The notes: generated by a model from the letters alone, not told the origin. A DNA stretch of 6,324 bases from Propionibacteriaceae bacterium (GCA_030544185.1 JAUNRO010000191.1:1-6324), one strand, 5' to 3'; positions 1 through 5,282 are shown, counted from the stretch's first letter. Translations and numbers: made by a program.

Positions 1-166
1 ATACGAGCGGCTGCAACAGCGAAAAGATCACCGAGAAGGGATCGCGCAGGATCGTCAGCGTCTCGCGTTGCCAGACCGCGGCGGTGTCGGAAAGTAGGCC
101 ACGGCGGGCGGGCGAGGCCACCGGGCCGCCGGTCGGGGCGGTCGCGGTCGTCAGGTCGGTGGACAT
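1..166 (-). CDS. ABC-2 type permease, DrrB-like, N-terminal fragment
   Basis: This gene runs off the left edge, and only its first 55 codons are present. Reading from ATG at 166-164, the protein has a polar, Ala/Pro/Thr-rich start. It then shows a segment around residues 32-55 (WQRETLTILRDP, then FSVIFSLLQPLV) that is typical of the amphipathic region before the first membrane helix in DrrB-type ABC-2 permeases. The family forms the membrane channel of two-component drug or lipid exporters. The start overlaps the ATPase stop by one base (TGATG), so the two are almost certainly one operon and translationally coupled. No membrane helix is complete in this window, so the family call rests on this short segment and on the adjacent ATPase. 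The substrate cannot be inferred. Confidence 0.85.
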   Translation of the reverse strand, partial: MSTDLTTATAPTGGPVASPARRGLLSDTAAVWQRETLTILRDPFSVIFSLLQPLV

Positions 167-1140
167 CACGCATCGGCTCCTTCGCGCAGGCTGCGCCCGG
201 TCAGGGTGAGAAAGACATCGTCGAGGGTGGGTTGATGGGCGTTGGCAGCGGACACGGTGACGCCGGTCGCGGCGAGGTGGGGGAGGAGTCCCGGGAGCGT
301 ACGCGGGCCTGAGCGAACGCGAGCTCTGAGGCGTACCGAGGCGGAGCCGTTGTTGCGCCCGGGTGACGCAGAAATTTCTGTGCCGAACCGCGCGATGATG
401 TCGCGGGCGATCGCCGCATCGGCCGCGGGCACCTCGACCTCGATGTGGTCACCGGCGAGTTCGTCCTTGAGCCGTTCTGGGGTGTCATCGGCGATGATGC
501 GCCCGTGATCGACGACGATGACCCGCTCGGTCATCGCGTCGGCCTCCTCGAGATAGTGCGTTGTCACCACGATCGTCGTGCCTCGCTCCTGCCGCAGGCG
601 CAGGATGTGTTCCCACAGGTTGGCTCGGCTCTGCGGGTCCATGCCGGTGGTCGGTTCGTCCAGAAACAACAATCCCGGCTCGTGCATCAACCCCAGCGCG
701 ATGTCGAGCCGCCGCTTCTGGCCGCCCGAAAGTGTGCTGACCTTGCGTCGGCCCAGGCCCGCCAGATCCAGCAGCGACATCAATTCCGCGCAGCGAGCCT
801 TTGCCGTCCGCCGATGCAGACCATAGAACCGGCCCTGCATGAGCAGTTCGTCGGAGACCCGATAGTTGTGGCCGGCGCCGTCCTTCTGGCCGACATAACC
901 GATCCGGGCGCGCACGCCCGCGGGGTCGTGGGTCACGTCCACGCCCGCGACGCGGGCCTCCCCGGAGGTCGGCGGCAGCAGGCTGGTCAACATCCGCAGC
1001 GTGGTCGACTTGCCCGCGCCGTTGGGCCCGAGCAGGGCAACGAGTTCACCGGAACCGATGTCCAGGTCGATCCCACGGACCGCTTCGACGGTGTCCTTGC
1101 CTGCGGTGAACGTGCGGGTCAGTGTGCGTGCATGGATCAC
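166..1140 (-). CDS. ABC transporter ATP-binding protein, DrrA-like
   Basis: This is the nucleotide-binding subunit that powers the permease encoded just downstream. At 324 aa it has the usual DrrA length. Visible motifs are Walker A GPNGAGKST (38-46), Q-loop Gln85, signature LSGGQ (137-141), Walker B LLFLDEP (157-163) with catalytic Glu162, D-loop GMDP, and switch His195 in VVTTHYLEEAD. Residues from about 215 to the end form the C-terminal extension typical of daunorubicin-resistance-type ATPases (DUF4162-like). The start is GTG at 1140-1138, supported by GGAG five bases upstream at 1149-1146; the nearby ATG at 1133-1131 is out of frame. The gene faces away from the TetR gene, and a promoter with candidate operators lies between them, so TetR repression is likely. 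DrrAB-type pumps export drugs, other antibiotics or lipids, and the sequence does not tell which. Confidence 0.95.
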   Translation of the reverse strand: MIHARTLTRTFTAGKDTVEAVRGIDLDIGSGELVALLGPNGAGKSTTLRMLTSLLPPTSGEARVAGVDVTHDPAGVRARIGYVGQKDGAGHNYRVSDELLMQGRFYGLHRRTAKARCAELMSLLDLAGLGRRKVSTLSGGQKRRLDIALGLMHEPGLLFLDEPTTGMDPQSRANLWEHILRLRQERGTTIVVTTHYLEEADAMTERVIVVDHGRIIADDTPERLKDELAGDHIEVEVPAADAAIARDIIARFGTEISASPGRNNGSASVRLRARVRSGPRTLPGLLPHLAATGVTVSAANAHQPTLDDVFLTLTGRSLREGADA

Positions 1141-1145
1141 GGCAG

Positions 1146-1149
1146 CTCC
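1146..1149 (-). promoter_or_regulatory. Ribosome binding site fixing the GTG start of the ATPase gene
   Basis: On the minus strand, GGAG is followed by CTGCC and then GTG, a spacing of 5 nt. This supports a GTG start at 1140. No in-frame ATG nearby offers a better choice. Confidence 0.65.
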
Positions 1150-1153
1150 ATTT

Positions 1154-1166
1154 CGTACGGCGTACG
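1154..1166. promoter_or_regulatory. Candidate TetR operator, box 1
   Basis: CGTACGGCGTACG is a perfect 13-bp palindrome around a central base. Its core GTACGGCGTAC matches the box at 1189-1199 except for one base. It lies in the predicted 5' leader of the ATPase mRNA, between the promoter and the GTG start, where a bound repressor could block elongation. Assignment to the adjacent TetR protein is inferred from position and symmetry. Confidence 0.5.
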
Positions 1167-1181
1167 CGCCATGGTGTCTTT

Positions 1182-1210
1182 AGGTTAGGTACAGCGTACG
1201 AAGTAGTCAA
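1182..1210 (-). promoter_or_regulatory. Promoter for the exporter operon
   Basis: Read on the minus strand, -35 TTGACT (1210-1205) and -10 TAACCT (1187-1182) are separated by exactly 17 bp. This is the best sigma-70-like promoter in the window. Transcription would start near 1175, giving a leader of about 35 nt before the GTG at 1140. Candidate operator box 2 lies wholly in the spacer, and the spacer and -35 lie between the two arms of a perfect inverted repeat, so repressor binding would exclude RNA polymerase. Confidence 0.65.
1189..1199. promoter_or_regulatory. Candidate TetR operator, box 2, in promoter spacer
   Basis: GTACAGCGTAC differs by one base from the core of box 1 and sits between the -35 and -10 of the exporter promoter. 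With the box at 1214-1224 it also forms a larger inverted repeat: ACAGCGTACG (1191-1200), 12 bp, CGTACGCTGT (1213-1222), with perfect 10-bp arms. TetR dimers commonly bind such symmetric sites. Confidence 0.55.
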
Positions 1211-1213
1211 GGC

Positions 1214-1224
1214 GTACGCTGTCC
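1214..1224. promoter_or_regulatory. Candidate TetR operator, box 3
   Basis: Read on the minus strand this is GGACAGCGTAC, one mismatch from box 2 and in opposite orientation to it. It lies just upstream of the exporter -35 and about 30 bp before the tetR start, a position from which tetR itself could also be repressed. No convincing plus-strand -10/-35 pair for tetR was found nearby. Confidence 0.45.
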
Positions 1225-1235
1225 GAAATAGGACA
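1220..1235. repeat. Short inverted repeat before the tetR ribosome binding site
   Basis: TGTCC (1220-1224), a 6-bp gap GAAATA, and GGACA (1231-1235) form a perfect 5-bp inverted repeat. It shares its left arm with operator box 3 and ends one base before the ribosome binding site AAGGAGA (1237-1243). It may be a fourth half-site or part of the tetR control region. The arms are short enough for chance. Confidence 0.3.
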
Positions 1236-1252
1236 TAAGGAGACCGCTGACC

Positions 1253-2005
1253 ATGTCGGAATCGATCGCCAACGGATCAGGCACGCCCGAGGGCCGGCGC
1301 GTGGTCGAGCTCCTGTGGGATCCGCCCGAGCCTGCGATGCGCGGGCCGCGTCCGAAGGTCAGCCTTGATCAGGTAGTCACCACCGCGATGGAACTCGCCG
1401 ACGCGGAGGGCTATGCCGGGCTGTCCATGCGCAGCCTCGCGCGGCGACTCGGGATCGGGGCGATGTCGCTCTACACCTATGTCCCGGGCAAGACCGAGCT
1501 GTTCGAGCTGATGATCGACCGGGCATATGCCGAACGCTCCCGGCCCAACCGCTCCTGGCCGTGGCGCCGGCGCTATGAGCAGCACGCGAGCGAGGCACTG
1601 GCGATGTATCGCAGACATCCCTGGCTCGTCGACTCGAACCTGTGGCGGCTGCCGGTCGGGCCCCACGTTCTCGACATCTCCGAGGATCTGTTGGCCATCG
1701 GGCGGGATGCGGGACTCTCGCTCAAGGTGGGTGCCCGGGTGAGCCAGCTGCTGGAGTCCTACATCTTCGCTATCGCTCGCGGCGAGGTCGCCGATCAGGC
1801 ACAGGCCGCGCGCACCGGGGAGTCGGTCGACGACTATTGGGCGGCGCGGTCGTCGTTCTGGACGACCTATTTCGATACGCAGCGCTATCCGACGATGCTC
1901 GCGACCTGGGAGGGCGGGTTCTATGACGACGATGATCCCGCTGCTGATCTCCAGTTCGCGCTCGGACTGATCCTCGACAGCGTCGAACGGCTCATCGGGC
2001 GCTGA
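1253..2005 (+). CDS. TetR/AcrR-family transcriptional regulator
   Basis: A 250-aa DNA-binding repressor of the TetR family, probably controlling the divergent exporter operon and itself. A loosely conserved N-terminal stretch (1-33) precedes the TetR DNA-binding domain at about residues 35-95. That domain carries the typical helix-turn-helix LSMRSLARRLGIGAMSLYTYV (split here: turn at 66-69, recognition helix from 69) followed by PGKTELFELMID. The larger C-terminal part (about 100-250) is helical, resembles the TetR_C ligand-binding and dimerisation domain, and includes RRHPWLVD. The start is ATG 1253, with AAGGAGA at 1237-1243 and a 9-nt spacer. Ligand unknown; a pump substrate is the usual inducer in such pairs. 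It converges on the reductase gene at 2088. Confidence 0.92.
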   Translation: MSESIANGSGTPEGRRVVELLWDPPEPAMRGPRPKVSLDQVVTTAMELADAEGYAGLSMRSLARRLGIGAMSLYTYVPGKTELFELMIDRAYAERSRPNRSWPWRRRYEQHASEALAMYRRHPWLVDSNLWRLPVGPHVLDISEDLLAIGRDAGLSLKVGARVSQLLESYIFAIARGEVADQAQAARTGESVDDYWAARSSFWTTYFDTQRYPTMLATWEGGFYDDDDPAADLQFALGLILDSVERLIGR

Positions 2006-2064
2006 CGGTCGCCGCGCCAACTCGGCAACAGCACCGAACCGCACATCACGCGCCATGAGCCCGA

Positions 2065-2083
2065 TGCTCCTGCGACAGGAGCA
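2065..2083. terminator. Hairpin between convergent genes, candidate bidirectional terminator
   Basis: TGCTCCTG (2065-2072), loop CGA, CAGGAGCA (2076-2083) form a perfect 8-bp stem with a 3-nt loop, 60 bp after the tetR stop and 4 bp beyond the reductase stop. There is no T-tract on either strand, as is common for actinobacterial terminators. Position between two convergent stops is the main support. Confidence 0.55.
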
Positions 2084-2087
2084 CGTG

Positions 2088-2540
2088 TTATCTCGAAACC
2101 GGTTCGCAGATGAACACCGGGATGGTGCGGCCAGACGTGCTGCTCGCTTTGTCCTGATACTCCGCGTACGGCGGGAAGGCGGCCACGCAGCGCTCCCACC
2201 ACTCGTCCCGCTCGTCGCCCGAGAGCTCCCGGGCGACGTAGTCGTGGGTCTCGGTGCCGTCCTGGATCATGATCTGGGGATTGGCTCTGAACGAGTAGTA
2301 CCACTCCGGGTTGTTGGGCGCGCCGCCCTTCGACGCGACGGCGGCGTAAGCCCCGTCGTGCTCGACCCGCATCAGGGGAACCCGGCGCAGCAGACCCGAT
2401 TTCGCACCGCGCACGATGAACAACGCGATGGGCATTCCGTTCAGGTCGACAGCGCGCGTGTCGCCCGCGGCCAGCACCTGATCGACCTGATCCTTCTGCC
2501 AGCCCGGCAGCATCTCGGCGAACTCTCCCTGCAATGGCAT
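2088..2540 (-). CDS. Deazaflavin-dependent nitroreductase-family protein (Ddn-like)
   Basis: A 150-aa single-domain split-barrel protein of the family that includes mycobacterial Ddn, which uses reduced F420 to reduce quinones or nitro compounds. Family hallmarks are FIVRGAKSGLLRRVPLMRVEHDG (split: RGAKSG 44-49, PLMRVEHDG 55-63), then VASKGGAPNNPEWYYSF (68-84), ANP (86-88), a DYVARELSGDERDEWW stretch (100-115), and the terminal IPVFICEP. The open frame extends upstream to 2618, but the extra 26 residues have no family resemblance and run into a repeat. I therefore place the start at ATG 2540, which begins MPLQGEF, as in relatives. GGAG lies only 2 nt before that ATG, so it is a poor ribosome site; a -10-like hexamer 6 nt upstream fits leaderless translation better. 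The physiological substrate is unknown. Confidence 0.88.
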   Translation of the reverse strand: MPLQGEFAEMLPGWQKDQVDQVLAAGDTRAVDLNGMPIALFIVRGAKSGLLRRVPLMRVEHDGAYAAVASKGGAPNNPEWYYSFRANPQIMIQDGTETHDYVARELSGDERDEWWERCVAAFPPYAEYQDKASSTSGRTIPVFICEPVSR

Positions 2541-2546
2541 GTCTCC

Positions 2547-2576
2547 ATCGAACCCTTGAGGTGTGTCCGAGCGCAA
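2547..2576 (-). promoter_or_regulatory. Possible leaderless promoter of the Ddn-like gene
   Basis: On the minus strand, TTGCGC (2576-2571), 18 bp and TTCGAT (2552-2547) precede GGAGAC and ATG 2540. The 6-nt spacing from -10 to ATG equals that of three plus-strand genes in this window. The -10 lacks the conserved A at position 2, so the call is tentative. Confidence 0.35.
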
Positions 2577-2600
2577 CCCGACTGCTACTTGCGAGGGCGG

Positions 2601-2684
2601 GTAAATGCGTCCTCTCATTGGGGTCGAGGTGGGGGGTCGGACCCGTTGAGTGGGCGGAATTACTCGGGGTGACCGAGTATCCCC
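2601..2684 (+). repeat. Dispersed 84-bp hairpin repeat, copy A
   Basis: This copy matches 5126-5209 without gaps at 73 of 84 positions and lies in the same orientation. It fills part of the 217-bp gap between the divergent Ddn-like and LLM genes, ending 73 bp before the LLM start. Its 63-nt left part (2601-2663) can fold with GTAA pairing TTAC at the base and CTCA pairing TGAG in the middle, but copy A has more mismatches than copy B. Its right end also holds a copy-specific perfect stem: TACTCGG (2661-2667), loop GGTGA, CCGAGTA (2673-2679). I do not recognise the family; it could be a REP or MITE-like element or a structured RNA. Confidence 0.75.
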
Positions 2685-2687
2685 GTT

Positions 2688-2704
2688 CGCCGAGCCGCTC
2701 GGCG
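2688..2704. repeat. Perfect inverted repeat upstream of the LLM gene
   Basis: CGCCGAG (2688-2694), CCG, CTCGGCG (2698-2704) form a 7-bp stem with a 3-nt loop, starting just 3 bp after repeat copy A. No T-tract follows. It could be an operator for the LLM gene, whose predicted -10 begins 42 bp further on, or a terminator for transcripts reading through the repeat. Confidence 0.4.
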
Positions 2705-2745
2705 GATGCAGTGGGGGAGCCCTTCGCGTGCCACAGACCCGTCGC

Positions 2746-2751
2746 TAGCGT
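2746..2751 (+). promoter_or_regulatory. Leaderless-type -10 of the LLM gene
   Basis: TAGCGT fits TANNNT and is followed by exactly 6 nt before ATG 2758, placing the transcription start at or next to the start codon. There is no Shine-Dalgarno sequence just upstream. A weak -35 (TTCGCG, 2723-2728) lies 17 bp upstream. Confidence 0.55.
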
Positions 2752-2757
2752 GGGATC

Positions 2758-3573
2758 ATGCAGTTCGGACTTGATATCGCCCAGCAGCGCGTCCCCTTCG
2801 CCGAAGTGATCGACCGCGCCCGGTTCGCTGAAGACCTCGGCTTCACCGGCGTCTGGGGCTTCGACCACTTCGTAGCCATGTATGGCGACCCTCCCGGCGA
2901 AGCGTTCGAGGGGATGACCACGCTCGCCGCCCTCGCGACCGCCACGTCGACGGTCCGGCTCGGGCTGATGGTCGCCGGAGTGACCTATCGCCATCCGTCG
3001 TTGTTCGCGCATCAGGCCAACACCATCGATCACGCGAGCAACGGACGGCTCGAGATAGGGCTCGGCAATGGCTGGTATGAGGCCGAACACACCGAACTCG
3101 GGTTTGACTTCCTCACCACCGGCAAGCGTTTCGATCTGCTCGAAGACCAACTCGAGATCCTCAACCGGTTGATGACCGGCGAGAAGGTCTCCTATGACGG
3201 CAAGCGGGTGAGCCTGCAGGATGCCCAGATGTATCCTCCGCCCGTGCAGCGCCCGCGTCCTCCCATCTGGATCGGTGGTGCGGGGCCGAAGCGAACGATG
3301 CCCTTGGTCGCCCGGTATGCCGACTATTGGCATGCCCGGCCCGAGCCGATGAAGCAGCGCCTCGACCTGTTGAAGGAACTGTGCGACGCCGAAGGACGCG
3401 ACGTATCCTCGATCAAACGGGTCACCTCGCTGAGCCTCGACCCCGATCCCGACACGATCCGCCGAACCGTCGATCAGCACATCGCCGATGGCATCGACTA
3501 TCTCTATTGCGGTTGGCCCGGCGAGGGCCGGGCAGCGATCGAACGCTTCGCCCAACACGTCATGACGACCTGA
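2758..3573 (+). CDS. LLM-class F420-dependent oxidoreductase
   Basis: A 271-aa TIM-barrel enzyme of the bacterial luciferase-like superfamily, of the actinobacterial subgroup that is usually F420-dependent rather than FMN-dependent. Visible features are the first strand MQFGLDIAQQ, GFTGVWGFDHF (28-38), strand VRLGLMVAG (66-74) with YRHP (77-80), the core GRLEIGLGNGWYEAEH (96-111), and the late barrel strand PPIWIGGAGPKRT (168-180) followed by ARYADYW (185-191). The C-terminal YLYCGWPG region closes the barrel. Length is slightly short for the family but complete. The start follows a leaderless-type -10, and no better upstream start exists. Cofactor use is inferred from family membership and from the neighbouring Ddn-like gene; the substrate is unknown. 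Confidence 0.92.
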   Translation: MQFGLDIAQQRVPFAEVIDRARFAEDLGFTGVWGFDHFVAMYGDPPGEAFEGMTTLAALATATSTVRLGLMVAGVTYRHPSLFAHQANTIDHASNGRLEIGLGNGWYEAEHTELGFDFLTTGKRFDLLEDQLEILNRLMTGEKVSYDGKRVSLQDAQMYPPPVQRPRPPIWIGGAGPKRTMPLVARYADYWHARPEPMKQRLDLLKELCDAEGRDVSSIKRVTSLSLDPDPDTIRRTVDQHIADGIDYLYCGWPGEGRAAIERFAQHVMTT

Positions 3574-3612
3574 TTGGGCGGCGAACACACCGGGGAGAGG
3601 TTTCGTATCCGA

Positions 3613-4077
3613 CTATCCCGGATCGGTGCGGCGCACGCGCCCGCGCCCCGACTTGATCTCACTTCGCCGCTTCTTCGCGGCCAGACGGCGGGCCTGCGAT
3701 CCGCGCGTTGGCCTGGTCGGACGCCGCGTCGGCGGTTCGGGCGCGAGTGCCTGCCGCAGCAAGTCGGCGAGCCTCTCCCGGGCGGCCGCGCGGTTGCGCA
3801 GCTGTGCGCGGTGCTCCGAGGCCACGATCGAGACCTTGCCATGGACCAACTGGTCCGCCAATGCCGCCAGCACCCGCGCCCGCTGGACCTCGGTGAAGGC
3901 CGTCGAGGCACCCGGTGCGAACAGCAGCTCCACACGGCTATCGGTCGTATTCACCCCCTGCCCGCCGGGACCTGACGACCGGCTGAATCGCTCGAGCAGC
4001 TCCGCCGCCGGGATGAGCAACCCGTCGGGTGCACCCGGTCCCGGGCGTATCACCAGATCGCGCCCGGGTTCGCTCAT
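3613..4077 (-). CDS. arfB: ArfB-like peptidyl-tRNA hydrolase, ribosome rescue
   Basis: A 154-aa member of the ArfB (YaeJ) group of release-factor-like proteins, which rescue ribosomes stalled without a stop codon by hydrolysing the peptidyl-tRNA. The catalytic loop SSGPGGQGVNTTDSRVEL is clear, with GGQ at residues 38-40. A helical region (about 60-110) follows, then a basic Arg/Lys/Pro-rich tail (about 113-150) of the kind ArfB inserts into the mRNA entry channel. The codon-recognition domain of RF1 and RF2 is absent, which separates it from true release factors. An open frame continues upstream to 4614, but that part overlaps the divergent hydrolase gene and is a shadow; MSEPGRD at 4077 is the sensible start. 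It converges on the LLM gene with a 39-bp gap that shows no clear hairpin. Confidence 0.92.
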   Translation of the reverse strand: MSEPGRDLVIRPGPGAPDGLLIPAAELLERFSRSSGPGGQGVNTTDSRVELLFAPGASTAFTEVQRARVLAALADQLVHGKVSIVASEHRAQLRNRAAARERLADLLRQALAPEPPTRRPTRPTRGSQARRLAAKKRRSEIKSGRGRVRRTDPG

Positions 4078-4083
4078 GCTTCC

Positions 4084-4089
4084 AGTGTG
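4084..4089 (-). promoter_or_regulatory. Possible leaderless -10 of arfB
   Basis: CACACT on the minus strand lies 6 nt (GGAAGC) before ATG 4077, the same geometry as other genes here. The first base deviates from TANNNT. GGAAG is too close to the ATG to be a normal ribosome site. Confidence 0.35.
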
Positions 4090-4119
4090 GTCCATCGGTG
4101 CGGGTGGGCCGGATCGCCC

Positions 4120-4125
4120 TAGGCT
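4120..4125 (+). promoter_or_regulatory. Leaderless-type -10 of the hydrolase-DUF2200 unit
   Basis: TAGGCT is followed by GACGCC and ATG 4132, a 6-nt gap. There is no Shine-Dalgarno sequence. It shares a 54-bp divergent region with arfB, so the two transcripts start about 50 bp apart on opposite strands. No recognisable -35 is present at 16-18 bp. Confidence 0.55.
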
Positions 4126-4131
4126 GACGCC

Positions 4132-4752
4132 ATGGCCGAGCTCGTCCTGTTCCACCACATCCAGGGCCTTACAGAAGGTGTGCATGGCTTCGCGGAAGCG
4201 ATACGCGAGGCGGGGCATATCGTGCACGTCCCGGATCTCTTCGGCGGGCACACATTCGCATCGCTCGGCGAGGGCGAGGCCTTCCTGCACTACCTCGGGT
4301 TCGATCACATGCGTGACCGGGGGCTCGCAGCCGTGGAGGGATTGCCGAACGACCTGATCTATGCGGGGTTCTCGATGGGCGTCCTGCCCGCGCAGCAGCT
4401 GTTCCAGACCCGGCCCGGGGTCCGGGCGGGGATCTTCTATCACGGCTTCGGCCTGCCGTCGTACTTCGGGCAGTGGCCGGCCGGCGTGCCTGTGCAGATC
4501 CACGCGATGAACGCCGACCCGATCTTCGTGGGAGAGGGTGATATCGACGCGGCACGGCTCGTGGCCCGGCGCCACCCTGAGGTGGAGCTGCATCTCTATC
4601 CCGGCCTGGGCCACCTCTTCACCGACAGTTCCCTGGCCGACTTCGACGAGCAGGCCACGGCCCTCGTTCTGAGCCGGACACTCGCGCTGCTGGAAAGGGT
4701 CGCTCCCGTTCAGCCTGAGCGTGCAGCGAGCGAGGCTGCGCTCGGGTTATGA
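4132..4752 (+). CDS. Dienelactone hydrolase family protein
   Basis: A 206-aa alpha/beta hydrolase of the dienelactone hydrolase (DLH) family, probably cytoplasmic. The first strand is [13 protein letters not shown] (2-14) and is followed by [13 protein letters not shown] (29-41), both typical of the family. The nucleophile elbow is GFSMG with Ser81, where classical DLH enzymes have Cys. Asp129 (NADPIF) and His161 (GLGHLF) complete a plausible triad, so an esterase or lactonase activity is likely but the substrate is unknown. The last 20 or so residues are Ala/Glu-rich and probably disordered. Its stop overlaps the next start in ATGA, so the two genes are cotranscribed. Confidence 0.88.
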   Translation: MAELVLFHHIQGLTEGVHGFAEAIREAGHIVHVPDLFGGHTFASLGEGEAFLHYLGFDHMRDRGLAAVEGLPNDLIYAGFSMGVLPAQQLFQTRPGVRAGIFYHGFGLPSYFGQWPAGVPVQIHAMNADPIFVGEGDIDAARLVARRHPEVELHLYPGLGHLFTDSSLADFDEQATALVLSRTLALLERVAPVQPERAASEAALGL

Positions 4753-5090
4753 GCCGCATTTTCACCATGAGCTTTGCGTCGGTCTATCCCCTCTATGTGG
4801 CGAAGATCGAGAAGAAGGGGCGAACCAAGGCCGAACTCGATCAGGTGATCGAATGGCTCACCGGCTATGACGCCTCAGCCCTGTTGGCCCACCTCGAGGC
4901 CGAGACGGTGTTCGAGGACTTCTTCGCCCAGGCGCGGCTCAATCCCCGTGCGTCGGGGATCACCGGAGTGGTGTGCGGGGTCCGGGTGGAGCAGATCGAG
5001 GATCCGCTGATGCAGAAGATCCGTTATCTCGACAAACTTGTCGACGAGCTCGCGAAGGGCAAGTCGATGGACAAGATCCTGCGGTCGTGA
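4749..5090 (+). CDS. DUF2200 family protein
   Basis: A 113-aa small protein of the DUF2200 family, function unknown. It is recognised from [20 protein letters not shown] (8-27), the IEWLTGYD stretch (34-41), [12 protein letters not shown] (55-66), and the strongly conserved [14 protein letters not shown] (73-86) and [15 protein letters not shown] (91-105). It is predicted soluble, with no signal peptide or membrane segment. The ATG at 4749 overlaps the preceding TGA by four bases, pointing to translational coupling. Met7 is an alternative start, but ATGA coupling favours Met1. A stem of GAGC and GCAGC arms (4717-4743) lies a few bases before the ATG, inside the upstream coding sequence, and might affect initiation. 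Confidence 0.92.
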   Translation: MSRIFTMSFASVYPLYVAKIEKKGRTKAELDQVIEWLTGYDASALLAHLEAETVFEDFFAQARLNPRASGITGVVCGVRVEQIEDPLMQKIRYLDKLVDELAKGKSMDKILRS

Positions 5091-5117
5091 GGCGCCCTTC
5101 TTGGTGTCTATGGCGCC
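5091..5117. terminator. Weak candidate terminator after the DUF2200 gene
   Basis: GGCGCC immediately after the stop (5091-5096) can pair with a second GGCGCC (5112-5117) across 15 nt. The stem is only 6 bp, and AGAGGCGAGTAAAA rather than a T-tract follows. The hairpin of repeat copy B, 9 bp further on, is a stronger structure and might terminate this unit instead. Confidence 0.3.
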
Positions 5118-5125
5118 AGAGGCGA

Positions 5126-5209
5126 GTAAAACCGCCCTCTCAGTGGGGTCGAGGTGGGGGGTCCACCCCGTTGAGTGGGCGGAATTACCCGGGGTGCGCG
5201 ACTATCCCC
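5126..5209 (+). repeat. Dispersed 84-bp hairpin repeat, copy B
   Basis: The better-folded copy. As plus-strand RNA, GTAA (5126-5129) pairs with TTAC (5185-5188). After an AA/AA internal loop, 5132-5149 pairs with 5165-5182: CCGCCC/GGGCGG, one U-U mismatch, CUCA/UGAG, G-U and U-G wobbles, then GGGGU/ACCCC, closing a 15-nt loop with a run of six G. The tail 5189-5209 carries GGGG and CCCC that could form a second small stem. It lies 35 bp after the DUF2200 stop and 106 bp before the next gene. The reading frame shared with copy A differs mainly by amino-acid-changing substitutions, so it is non-coding. Confidence 0.75.
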
Positions 5210-5241
5210 TGCGCGGCGCACTGGCGATCACGCGCCGGTCG

Positions 5242-5276
5242 GACACCGAGTCAGGGGACTTGGCGATAACGGTGTC
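5242..5276. repeat. Inverted repeat adjoining the promoter of the membrane protein gene
   Basis: GACACCG (5242-5248) and CGGTGTC (5270-5276) are perfect 7-bp arms separated by 21 bp, ending directly at the -10 TAGGAT. The span covers where a -35 would lie, so it may be a regulator site. A chance match remains possible. Confidence 0.35.
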
Positions 5277-5282
5277 TAGGAT
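5277..5282 (+). promoter_or_regulatory. Candidate -10 of the membrane coiled-coil protein gene
   Basis: TAGGAT fits TANNNT. Unlike the leaderless genes nearby it is followed by a leader of about 27 nt, which contains a clear ribosome site GGAGGGG (5304-5310), 5 nt before ATG 5316. No good -35 is seen. Confidence 0.4.

Noticed and set aside
445..1188. 247-codon plus-strand open frame opposite the ABC ATPase gene
   Set aside because: The minus strand encodes a full ATPase with all motifs in order; the plus frame has no recognisable domain.
1921..3588. 555-codon open frame on the minus strand across tetR end, the Ddn-like gene and the LLM gene
   Set aside because: It crosses three well-supported genes and the repeat, and has no recognisable domain; a typical GC-rich shadow frame.
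4078..4614. N-terminal extension of the ArfB frame up to 4614
   Set aside because: It lies antisense to the DLH-family gene and lacks family similarity; MSEPGRD at 4077 gives the normal ArfB size.
5165..5182. GTTGAGT resembles the GTTRRRY core of an integron attC site
   Set aside because: No matching RYYYAAC at the other end and no integrase or cassette structure; the heptamer lies inside the hairpin arm.
5126..5188. Possible 6C RNA, because the minus-strand loop has six C in a row
   Set aside because: 6C RNAs have two hairpins, each with a C-run loop. Only one C run is present here, and pairing is worse on the minus strand.
5126..5188. Minus-strand intrinsic terminator: GC stem followed by TTTT
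   Set aside because: All genes from 4132 to the right edge are on the plus strand, so there is no minus transcript to stop, and the T-run is only four bases.
2601..5209. CRISPR array
   Set aside because: Only two copies, 2.5 kb apart, with genes between and no regular spacers or cas genes.
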